Below are positions 45,700-55,729 of a stretch of DNA of 64,000 bases, piece by piece. The notes under the pieces are model-generated. The model did no database searches. It saw only the letters and a list, made by a program, of their open reading frames with translations, and was not told the origin of the DNA. Within the stretch, counting starts at the first letter, position 1; each line of letters begins with the position of its first letter. The DNA is from Anthoceros angustus (lineage: Eukaryota > Streptophyta > Anthocerotopsida > Anthocerotales > Anthocerotaceae), in the NCBI GenBank assembly GCA_010909165.1, contig MU008171.1, positions 806,001 through 870,000 of the forward strand. Direction: 5' to 3'. The position numbers and the translations under genes were made by a program.

Positions 45700-47157
45700 C
45701 ATTTGGATTAATTTTGACTATTAGGATGACCAAGGCGACAATGCCAAAGCATGGTTTGGGTAGGTGTCGGGTTTGGAATGGCAACATTAGCGTAATGGGT
45801 GGCTCCCACTTGTACCGACAATCTATAGAGACCATCATCTAAAGTGCAGATTGTATAGTTTCTATCACTTATGAAGAGAGAAGACAACTCTACATAAAGG
45901 ATCACTGCAGTGTGTGTTCTTGACAAAGACTTGCGGTGATACTAGATTCTTGCACATTGAAGGAACATGGAGGACTTGATGAAGATGAAGAACGACCGAA
46001 TCACACTTGAATACAATCGAACCGACACCTATGGGTAGGTTGTGATCATCTCGGGAGGAGACGATGTCCTGTGGGTGGTGAGTAAGACTCAAAAGAGTTT
46101 CTTGTAACAAATATGTGAAGTAGCTCCACTGCCTAAGTACCATGAGGTATTGGAGGGCTTGGAAGAAGCCAAGCACAAGTGAGCACTCTGGAGTTGAGGA
46201 AGATTGTTTCTTGCCGCAATGTTAGCTCGGTGGGGCCTCCTTCCGAGGTTCCCATTCTTCTTCGACAATCCTTTTCCATGTGATTTGGGATTACGCACCA
46301 ATTACATATAATCCCATCTTCTTGTTACCTCTTGCAGGTGTTGAAGAAGATGCCTCTCCATCTTGAAAAGTATGTGCAGTATATGGGGGTCGTTGGAAAG
46401 CAGAACCTCGACCTCTACCTCGTCCTCTTCCTCTACCCTTTGTGAATACATCACCGCCGCTTGTTGGCTCGGAGTGATGATGACGTCGCTTGCCTCCTCC
46501 TGTAGCAATGCTCCAATAAGTTTGGAAACACGATGTCCGGCTCTTCATTTGGATCTTCATCTGCAGCTTTTCGACATCATTTGCATTTTGAGTTGTAATG
46601 AAAGCCCTATAAGAAGGTGGCAATGAAGATAAGAGAATGACGTAAGCCTCCATCTCCGAGATAGGTACGCCATTGAAGATTCCAAATGGGATCGTGCCAA
46701 TCGAAATGCATTAACATGATGTTCGATGGTGTCGGACTCCTTCATTGAGAGGTTGCGAAGTTACGTGAAGTCGCAACAATACTCATTACATCTCGAGATG
46801 AATATAATTGAGCAAGGTGAGTCCACATATCCTTGGAGGTCTTTGCGTGCGACATGTCTCACCATATGTTGAGAAAGTCCACCCAATAAATCTTGTGCCT
46901 TCGCCTGGCGTCCGGAAGGTTGAAGTTCACGTTCAAATCGGGCGTGTGGCCTTGGAATTGATCCATCGACGATGCCCCAAAGGTCTCTTTGCCGCAAAGC
47001 TCCTCGCATTCTCAATGACCGATGTCATAATCCTTCCATTGAATCTATCTTTCTCTTGAAATGTCACCATAATGATAATGCAATGAAGTGTTAGCATTAT
47101 CATTACCCAATGGGGAATTAGGAAGCTTTGTTCTTCATCATTGATCACTCCAGCCAT
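45700..47157 (-). pseudogene. Ty1/copia gag-protease fragment
   Basis: Minus strand. Starts MAGVINDEEQSFLIPHWV; then DLWGIVDGSIPRPHARFERE, AKAQDLLGGLSQHMVRHVAR, MKESDTIEHHVNAFRLARSH (UBN2-type gag), EAYVILLSSLPPSYRAFITT, an RGRGRGRGRGS basic run, and the protease site WYLGSGATSHIC, where the catalytic Asp of the usual W-x-L-D-S-G-A is Gly. After it DDGLYRLSVQ and TMLWHCRLGHPNSQN form the GAG-pre-integrase motif. The element stops there; integrase, RT and RNase H are missing. At least four frame changes. Its 5' LTR lies upstream at 47939-48175. Confidence 0.87.
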
Positions 47158-47930
47158 TGTAGGTGATTTAGAGGACTAGGCCTCACCGGCATACCTCTCA
47201 TCTTCTCTATTGCACGCGAAACTCTTCTCTTGCATCATAATCGATTCGGATGATGATAGCATGCTCTCAAATCTCGCATTATCAACCTTAGAGAGAATAG
47301 ACAATTTTGTCCTTAATTCAGATAATTCTCCTTAAGATCAAAGGATTGGATTCTAAGAGTTGCTAATTGACTATCAATTTCTTGAAATCTAAGAGTTTCT
47401 ATGCTATTTTGTCTTGACTAGAAGATAAAGGAGTACTAATACCAGATTCAAATTTGGGATATGTTGGAGAGCTAATTCTAATGCCTTGACGTGAATTGGA
47501 CTAAAACTTCTAGCAAATCACGCCTAGCTAGCTTGATAAACTTCCCTTGATCCGGTTTAGAAATTAAAATAGATGCAATGAAGTTTGCTATACAAGAGGA
47601 GGTTTCTTCTATCTCTCCTCTATAGCTTGTTGTCTTCTATTGCTTCTATGTGTTGGGCTCCTAATTTGTTCTTGTTGTCTTGCAGACTACTTCTCTTCTT
47701 AACTCTATGCCTTCTCCTTCTAAGGGAACACAAATCCATGGAGGAAGGACAAAGAATTAGTGCATAAAAGCATTGTTAGAAGAGAAATGTTAGCATAAAA
47801 GAATGCATGCAAAGATAGCAATTCTAGGATAAACACAATCCATCTAGGCAAATGCTAGATTAGAAAGTGTCTCCTAGATAAGCTACTTAGATGCATGAGG
47901 ATGCACAAGCAAACAAAGAGCAAGTGTGCT
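47158..47930 (-). other. Copia leader (between LTR and gag)
   Basis: Non-coding AT-rich leader of the element. The block 47060-48266 is repeated at 48270-49474 with small indels. Confidence 0.7.
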
Positions 47931-47938
47931 CGATACCA

Positions 47939-48175
47939 TGATGAGAATCATACACAAGCTCAAGCAATATGTGTTGCATTACATTCATAATAGAAAGTAC
48001 ATGCCTTTATGTAGGCAAGGTAGTTGTAACCAATAAGTGGTTGTAACAACTAACCAATTAAAATAACTACTAGAAGAAACTACTTAGTGCCCTAAAGACT
48101 AAATTAATTATTAAGTCCTAGGTGCCCTAGTGAAGAGTGCCCTAATAGTAAGCTATTTTATGAAGTCCACCAACA
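47939..48175 (-). mobile_element. Copia 5' LTR (copy 1)
   Basis: 237 bp; on the minus strand it begins TGTTGGTGGACTTCATAAAA and ends GATTCTCATCA, with canonical TG...CA ends. Directly after it (47931-47938) comes TGGTATCGAGC, the primer binding site. A weak TATA-like ACATAAAGGCATG lies inside. Confidence 0.85.
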
Positions 48176-49141
48176 TTGTGAGTCGGCATCATTTCATGGA
48201 TAGCTCCTCCCAAGACCACCGTGTTAGAATTGTATGGTGGCATTTGCCCAGCCCGGAAGCACTCTTTGAAAACATCACCATAATGATAATGCAATGAAGT
48301 GTTAGCATTATCATTACCCAATGGGGAATTAGGAAGCTTGTTCTTCATTATTGATCACTCCAGCCATTGTAGGTGATTTAGAGGACTAGGCCTCGCAGTC
48401 TCTCATCTTCTCTATTGCATCGAAACTCTTCTCTTGCATCATAATCGATTCGGATGATGATAGCATGCTCTCAAATCTCTGCATTATCAACCTTAGAGAG
48501 AATAGACAATTTTGTCCTTAATTCAGATAATTCTCCTTAAGATCAAAGATTGGATTCTAAGAGTTGCTAATTGACTATCAATTTCTTGAAATCTAAGAGT
48601 TTCTATGCTATTTTGTCTTGCGAGACTAGAAGATAAAGGAGTACTAATACCAGATTCAAATTTGGGATATGTTGGAGCTAATTCTAATGCCTTGACGTGA
48701 ATTGGACTAAAACTTCTAGCAAATCACGTCTAGCTAGCTTGATAAACTTCCCTTGATCCGGTTTAGAAATTAAAATAGATGCAATGAAGTTTGCTATACA
48801 AGAGGAGGTTTCTTCTATCTCTCCTCTATAGCTTGTTGTCTTCTATTGCTTCTATGTGTTGGCTCCTAATTTGTTCTTGTTGTCTTGCAGACTACTCTCT
48901 TCTTAACTCTATGCCTTCTCCTTCTAAGGAACACAAATCCATGGAGGAAGGACAAAGAATTAGTGCATAAAAGCATTGTTAGAAGAGAAATGTTAGCATA
49001 AAAGAATGCATGCAAAGATAGCAATTCTAGGATAAACACAATCCATCTAGGCAAATGCTAGATTAGAAAGTGTCTCCTAGATAAGCTACTTAGATGCATG
49101 AGGATGCACAAACAAACAAAGAGCAAGTGTGCTCGATACCA

Positions 49142-49377
49142 TGATGAGAATCATACACAAGCTCAAGCAATATGTGTTGCATTACATTCATAATAGAAAG
49201 TACATGCCTTTATGTAGGCAAGGTAGTTGTAACCAATAAGTGGTTGTAACAACTAACCAATTAAATAACTACTAGAAGAAACTACTTAGTGCCCTAAAGA
49301 CTAAATTAATTATTAAGTCCTAGGTGCCCTAGTGAAGAGTGCCCTAATAGTAAGCTATTTTATGAAGTCCACCAACA
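49142..49377 (-). mobile_element. Copia 5' LTR (copy 2)
   Basis: 236 bp, nearly identical to 47939-48175, again followed by the primer binding site and by the same leader, so this is a tandem copy of LTR plus leader and not a 3' LTR. Confidence 0.85.
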
Positions 49378-49620
49378 TTGTGAGTCGGCATCATTTCATG
49401 GATAGCTCCTCCCCAAGACCACCGTGTTAGAATTGTATGGTGGCATTTGCCCAGCCCGGAAGCACTCTTCTTGAATGGGTCATGGTTGGCGCTATGTCTC
49501 GTAATTGCTCCAAGGCGCAACGCATTGCTGCCTTTTGCCTTCGTGACTTTCCCTGTTGCTTCCGGTATACTGTGGATTGTGGAAGAAGGATATGAGGGAG
49601 AAACGAAAAGTGGATTTAAG

Positions 49621-49699
49621 GACTAAATTAATTATTAAGTCCTAGGTGCCCTAGTGAAGAGTGCCCTAATAATAAGCTATTTTATGAAGTCCACCAACA
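49621..49699 (-). mobile_element. Copia LTR fragment (copy 3)
   Basis: 79 bp matching the first part (minus sense) of the other two LTRs, again joined to the same host flank (CATTGTGAGTC). Confidence 0.85.
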
Positions 49700-49749
49700 T
49701 TGTGAGTCAGTGCATCATTTCATGGATAGCTCCTCCTTCCCAAGACCAC

Positions 49750-50249
49750 CGTGTTAGAATTGTATGGTGGCATTTGCCCAGCTGGAAGCACTCTTCTTGA
49801 ATGGGTCATGGTTGGCGCTATGTCTCATGTAATTGTTCCAAGGCGCAACGCATTGCTGCCTTTTGCCTTGAGGACTTTCCCTGCTTCCGTGTATACTGTG
49901 GATTGTGGAAGAAGGATATGAGGGAGAAACGAGTGCGGACGAAGGACTGCTGGTGGCCAAGGTCACCATGTCGAGAGGAAGCAGCCCTGGAAAGGGCCCT
50001 ATAGTGGGCGATGGCAAAGATAGCACCGCCCAGGGGGTCGCATTACCTGGTAGTTGTGGCTGATTCCAAGACGGAAATAGCAAATCCCGAAGAGACCTTC
50101 ATGTACTGATAGTAGAGGGTGGAAGACTTCCCGTAGAAGCAATGGACAAAAGGTATAAGGCTCCCCCTCCCCAAGACACCACCAACATCCTTGAGCTCCT
50201 CGAAGATCACGCTCCTCAAAATGGTCTTGAAGGAGTTCTCAATATCCAC
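49750..50249 (-). pseudogene. Non-LTR-type reverse transcriptase fragment
   Basis: Minus strand: DIENSFKTILRSVIFEELKD, then LIPFVHCFYGKSSTLYYQYM, SSGFAISVLESATTTR, and in another frame a residual GDPLGGA-type stretch followed by YRALSR. The sequence order (D-x-AFD-like start, FVxCFYGKxS, then SxxxxQGDP) is that of LINE-type or LINE-like RT palm domains. Heavily broken. The copia element at 45700-49377 appears to have inserted into this sequence, since the LTR is flanked by it. Confidence 0.6.
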
Positions 50250-50776
50250 CTATAAGCCGATGAGATCATGAGATCACATGAGGGGAAAAGGAAAGAGTAG
50301 CATAAAGCCGCTGAATGAGTGTTCAAGAAGAAAAAATCCCAAATATATTCAAACACCATCCACCATCCCACATAACCTAGCAGGAGAAAAGAAGAAAAAG
50401 TCACAAAATGTTTAAACACCATCCACCATCCCATATACCCGGCAAAAATCCCACATAGCCCGGCAAAAGAAAGCCGTGCAGCCGTAGAGAGAGCCGGAAC
50501 AAGGGGTCAACATGGTAAAACATGCGGCTATGGTTATGGCGGGTCCTACCACGTGGCTGGATGATATTTCCGCTCAGCCCCATGTACATATGTACTAAAC
50601 AATCGCTCGGATGTAGGCTCCGCGGCTTCCGGTGTATGTCCACCTGGGGTCTGAAGTCAAAACAACTGCCAAGTCACGTGTACGGAACTTACCGAGTCCA
50701 CCGTCAACGGCCATCCGACGTGGCCAGTGGCAGGCGTCCAGCAGCGGCCATCGGCAAGCTCCATCGAGAGGTGCCG

Positions 50777-50784
50777 TATATAAA
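50777..50784 (+). promoter_or_regulatory. TATA box of germin unit B1
   Basis: TATATAAA, same context as 22349-22356. Confidence 0.6.
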
Positions 50785-51006
50785 TGGAGCTCAGCAGTCT
50801 GTTGTTGGCGGAGCTTGAGCCAAGCAGCTTGGACCCATCCATAGATCGACCGCCATCCCATCCCAACTCGGAATTTGAGGCGGTTTCATCTGTGCAAGAG
50901 GCGTCGATTCGAGTGGGCAGCTGCGCATTGCAAGTGTGCAGTTTGAGAGACAGTAGTAGAAGAGCTGCCGCTGCACACCTCAAGCTTCAACTGGACAATT
51001 GAAGGA

Positions 51007-52020
51007 ATGGCGTCCCAGGGTGCCGCGCTGCTCCTCCTGGGCTGGTTGCTTTACAGCCTCGCGATTGCTCCCGGCGTGCGCTCCGATCCCGATCCTCTCA
51101 CCGACTTCGAAGCTGGCGTGGAGGAGTTTGTTTCTCGCGACGTGTTCAAAACAACGGCGTCCAGGGACCGGGCGGCATCCGAGCTGACCTCCCGTCGCCA
51201 AGTTCCCCGCCCTCAAGTGAGTTTGCTGCATCGCGCGCCAGCAGCAGTAAGCAGTAAGTAAGCAGGCCTGGTACTGAAACCACATGCCTGAATTTGATCG
51301 GAATTTGGGTGAATGCAGGTCACAGGGAATCACGGTTGTGAGATTCAAGTTGTTCCCGTGCGGTGAGAACTTGCCGCACACGCACCCGAGGGCAACGGAG
51401 GTCCTTACCATGTTGTCGGGCGGGCCACTCCAGGCTGGCTTTGTTGACACCAATGGTAGGCGTTGTTGTGAGCATTTAGGCATTGAGTTTGCTGATGAGC
51501 AATCCAATTTGTGCGCGCACCAAATTGAATTCCACCTGCTCCTGATGAGGATGGTGAATGAATGTGTGTGGCAGGAACTGCGCATATCTACATCCTCACA
51601 CCGGGTGACGTGATCGTCTTCCCTCGTGGATTGCTGCATTTTGAGTTGAATGGGAACCGAGGATGCAGAGTTCATTTCCTCACTCAACAGCGAGAACCCT
51701 GGCTCCTTGGTACGTTCGCAGAGACTAGCAAGTTTGCAGTTGAGACTCTTTTGATAGGGTTTGCAAGCTTGCGAATTGGAGTTCCCATCTTCCACCGCTG
51801 CCATGCTCATCCGTTACAACCCGCGGGTGCGTGCACTATGCAGATTGCAGCTCAAGCTCTGTTCCAGCTGCCCTCCCGCAGTTTGGCTGTGGCCCTGAAC
51901 CAGCCACCCAAGGCTTTGCAGAAAATCCGCAAGACCCTGTACGACTACCACGCTCCAGTTCTGCAGACATCCAGCAAGTCGGGCTGCATCCCCGGCCAGG
52001 ACATCACAACCGACTTCTGA
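51007..52020 (+). pseudogene. Germin-like protein B1, frameshifted
   Basis: Duplicate of A1. Here the start is whole: MASQGAALLLLGWLLYSLAI, APGVRSDPDPLTDFEAGVEE and FVSRDVFK read in one frame, so the signal peptide and N-terminus are intact. The run of five A in TTCAAAAACAACGG of A1 is four A here, which shifts the frame before NNGVQGPGG. Later AATGTGGGAACC of A1 is AATGGGAACC. Germin boxes 1 and 2 and the terminal exon (QTSSKSGCIPGQDITTDF) are intact. A1 and B1 are broken at different places, and a sequence combining their undamaged parts would be open; this is consistent with base-calling error or independent decay. Confidence 0.8.
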
Positions 52021-53123
52021 GCCATCTCGGCCGAGTGGTAGCAGATAGCACGACTCTGAATCACAGAATATGCGAGCATGCAGCCATCGTGTTTGCGTGT
52101 GCGCAGACACGCACCATGCTTGTGCAATTTTTTGGCACTCGTTTTATGAGTGGGCACTCAAGGCGTGTCTATTCAATTCAGTGCTTAGTGTTGCTATGAA
52201 TGAGCAGCCTTGGAGACCAGCTGCCCAGAATGTAGTGAGGTCAACATTTTGAAAACAAGGCCCAATCAGGGACCATTTTCACCAGTTCCCATTCACACTT
52301 TCCCAATCCATTGCCTGCTGGGCTGCTGCTGCTCCTGGCCGCATTGCTCCATCTAGGAGAGCAACAATATTAATGACAAGGCTCTTGGGAGGCCCGGCCC
52401 TTGAGCGAGGACGGCTGGACGCTCAGCTGTGTCCAGCCTTGCTGCAATGCTTAGGGATAGATGCCTCCCCTCCAGACATGTGAAGTCATGATCCTTTGCT
52501 GTGAAGCACAGTATATGCCTACAAAGGTGCGTCCTTCTCACGAATGTCTGAATCCTTCATCCAGACGTCAGCTGTGAGCCTGTGATGAGTAATGACATTA
52601 TTTTCTTAAGCTTCCCATGATGATGGGCATAACCTGCAATCGACACACTGCGTCCTACTACTGTGTTGCTGTTGAGAGGTTCCGCGAAGCAACAAGGCGG
52701 TCATAGCAGCAGCGATCACTGGCCGAGGACTCAAAAATTAAGATGGAAGCTGGAAGCACGTTCCGTTTTGAAACTGAGATACGCTACAACGCCGAGTTCG
52801 AACTGCAACCGGAGTCAAGGAAAAGCGAAACCGCGTGTACGGGGCAGCCCAAGTCAGTCGTCAACGATGGCAACGGAATGGCCGTGGCAGGCTGCAGCAG
52901 CGGCGATTGCGGCTGCAGCTACGCATAAAATGGAAGGCAAGGAGCTTCATGTCATCCATCGTCCATCGGCAGTCCTTCCCGACTTGCAATTCGCTCCATC
53001 TCATCCACAACAGCAGTGACTCCAGTGGCAGATGCACACAGCACCATCGCGGAAGACAGTCCTAGCAGAAGACAAGGCCGAAGACAGTACGAGTGTAGAG
53101 TGACGAGACAGACAAGCGAGGGC

Positions 53124-54151
53124 ATGGCGTCCCGGGTGCCGCGCTCTTCCTTCTGGGTTGTTTGCTCTACAGCCTCGCCATTGTTCCCGGCGTGCGCGGA
53201 TCCCGACCCTCTCACCGACTTCGAAGCTGGGGTGGAGGAATTCGTTTTCCGGGACGTGTTCAAAACAACGGCGTGCAGGGACCGGTGGCATCCGCGCTGA
53301 CCTCCCGTCGCCAAGTTCCCTGCCCTCAAGTACGTTTGCTGCATCGCGCACATTGCCATTGACAATCCGATGTTTGGCACCATTCTGGTCCGCAGCAGTA
53401 ATCCTGAGCCTGGTACTGAAGCTAAATGCGTGAAATGAATTCATGTGTGTGTTGAATGTAGGTCACAAGGAATCACGGTAGTGAGATTCAAGCTGTTCCC
53501 GTGCGGTGAGAACTTGCCGCACACGCACCTGAGGGCAACGGAGGTCCTCACCATGTTGTCGGGCGGGCCGCTCCAAGTTGGATTTGTCGACACCAATGGT
53601 AGGCACCTGAATCTTGCAAGCCTTGGTGACAGCGTTTGTTCATGAATTTTGGTGCGCACCAATTCCCACCTGCTCGTCATAATGATGGTGGATGAATGTG
53701 TGGCAGGAACCGCGCACATCAACATCCTCAGACCGGGCGACGTGACCGTCTTCCCTCGTGGAATGCTGCATTTTGAGCTCAATGTGGAGCCCAGGATGCT
53801 GAGTTCATTTCTTCACTCAACAGCGAGAACCCTGGCTCTTTGGTAAGCCTCTCTGATGAGAGACACACAGCTCATATCTCTGCCGTTCTAGTACTGTTAG
53901 TCTAAACAGTTTGCTGTGATGAATACCATGTCTGACCGCTGCCATGCTCATCCATTACAACCCGTTTTGTGCAGATTGCAGCTCAAGCTCTGTTTCAGCT
54001 GCCTTCCCGCAGTTTGGCTGTTGCCCTGAACCAGCCACGCAAGACTCTGCGCAATATCAGCAAGACACTGTACGACTACCATGCTCCAGTTCTGCAGACG
54101 TCCACAAAGTCAGGCTGCGTTCCCGGCCAGGACATCACAATCGATTTTTGA
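53124..54151 (+). pseudogene. Germin-like protein B2, frameshifted
   Basis: Duplicate of A2. Loses one A in the FKNNG run, one G in ACCGGGTGG and two bases in GTGCGCGCGATCC compared with A2, while the cupin boxes and last exon stay open (one Lys-to-Asn change, RKTLRNISK). Exon plan as A2. Confidence 0.78.
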
Positions 54152-54263
54152 GCAACTTCTGCCGGCTTTTCAACTGTACAGTGCACCTATGATGAATACT
54201 AGAAGCTGCATTCTTTCAGGCTCACCACTGTTAAGGTGATAACCCAAGCATAGTTAGAATAAC

Positions 54264-54468
54264 TATAGATATCATGACCAAGAACAGCAGCTAGCTAGCG
54301 AGAGAGAATACGAAGCAATTGATTGATTTCGGAGTGCCGGGGCACTTAGAAAGTCAGTGCAGTCAGTTGGTTCATCAACCGCCATAACTGCCATCATTAC
54401 TGCCCTAAATAGACATTAATGTGTACATGCGTGAGGAACCCTAACGTAAAACCCACAGTAGCGCAATA
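54264..54468 (-). mobile_element. Outer copia 3' LTR
   Basis: 205 bp; on the minus strand it starts TATTGCGCTACTGTGGG right after a purine tract (CTGAGGGGAG), and ends GATATCTATA. It matches the LTR remnant at 37101-37283. The termini are not the usual TG...CA. Confidence 0.75.
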
Positions 54469-54659
54469 CTCCCCTCAGACCAAGCGTAGGCGCTGTAGGT
54501 CCCCAAAGTCGGTTCGCGATCAAGGAATGTTCTGCAGGCCCATTGCTGCTACAAGACGCTGATGCGAAGCCTTGAGCAATCCCTTAGTGAGTACGTCAGC
54601 AATGTTCTCATAAGTATGCACATAAAGGGAGCTTGACTTGCAGGTTGCCAAGAGTCTTA

Positions 54660-55246
54660 TCGAATGAAGTGATATTCAATTTCCACATGCTTGGTGCGGG
54701 CGTGGAAGATAGGATTCAAGCTCATGGCGATTGCGGATTGATTGTCGTAATAGAGGATGGTAGGACGGTGGCAATTCGTTGAGGCTAGATAGGAATTGGC
54801 GAATCCAGATTAGCTCCTTGGCGGCTAGGGATGAAGCATATTCCTCCGCCGAGGAGAGGCATGATGGGAAGCTTCTTGGAGGCCCATGAGGTGGCTGTAC
54901 CATTAAGGAGCATACAATAGGCTGCAATGGATTTGCGGAATCGAGGTCCCGCCCGGCATCGGAATGGCGGGACAATGTGAGTTCCTTAATTATTGTGTTG
55001 GTTTGCTCAGACTAATCCCTTGCCGCTTGTCCCTTTTAGATATCCGAGGATCCGCTTTGACAAAGCTCCGGTGTTGGCCGGGATTAGAAACGCATCGAGA
55101 GGCGATGTTCGCCGAGTCCAAATGGATAAAATAGTAGCCAGCCAATTGCCTCTCCATAGGGTACGGCTTGCATCTCGCTTAATTCTGCTGGTATGTTGGG
55201 GCTGTGCTCAAGTGATATCTTGTCACCGGAGGCCACAGGGCTGGCA
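54660..55246 (-). pseudogene. Outer copia, RNase H and RT C-terminus
   Basis: 54676-54975 (-) has the copia RNase H block [20 protein letters not shown]. 55090-55246 (-) repeats the connection region seen at 26500-26700 (NTPAELSEMQAVPYGEAV-like). It continues at 60594-61088 after the nested insertion. Confidence 0.8.
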
Positions 55247-55251
55247 CATGG
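55247..55251. repeat. Target site duplication (left) CATGG
   Basis: CATGG here and at 60589-60593; the uninterrupted sequence GGCACATGGTCTTG is preserved in the paralogue near 26694. Confidence 0.9.
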
Positions 55252-55484
55252 TAAAGCGGGTGCAAGATGCGATAGGTGAGCGATGAGAGTGATTGATTAA
55301 GTCTGAACGTCTGTACTTATAGTGTCTCAGTGCGGTTGTAACCACGATACTGTTAAGTGTGAAAGGTAACGAACGGAACCGCTGTCCTGGCAACTAAAAC
55401 ATTCTTCTACGCACGCACGAAACGTGCCTAACATTAATGATCGAACGGGAACGAAGCTTCCTCCGTAGCGCTATGGCTCCAACA
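55252..55484 (-). mobile_element. Nested copia 3' LTR
   Basis: 233 bp; minus sense TGTTGGAGCCATAGCGCTAC to GCACCCGCTTTA. Preceded by the purine tract GCGAGGGGAG (55485-55494). Ends in TA where CA is usual, in both LTRs. Confidence 0.88.
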
Positions 55485-55729
55485 CTCCCCTCGCTGGATT
55501 CGCCGCTTGCATCCGATTTCATCGCCACCGTGGTCTCAACTTGGCCTTCAGCAGCGATCTAATCTCCGGTGGTTTCCAAACTTGCAGTCACATAATGGAA
55601 GGTGATTATAAGCGATTGAAAGTCTCAAGCAAAAGGAGTACACAAGAACGGAGTGGTGAAAAGTCGAAGTTGTGAGCAATGGATCGAAACTGGAACAAGG
55701 AGTTCGTCCGTGGTCGGGTCTGAAGTGAC

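Larger units (their letters stand above)
50490..54227 (+). repeat. Segmental duplication, right copy (two germin units)
   Basis: Direct copy of 22065-25783. At its right end, after TTTCAGGCTCACCAC, it is followed by 36 bp of other DNA and then the LTR of a copia element. Confidence 0.92.
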
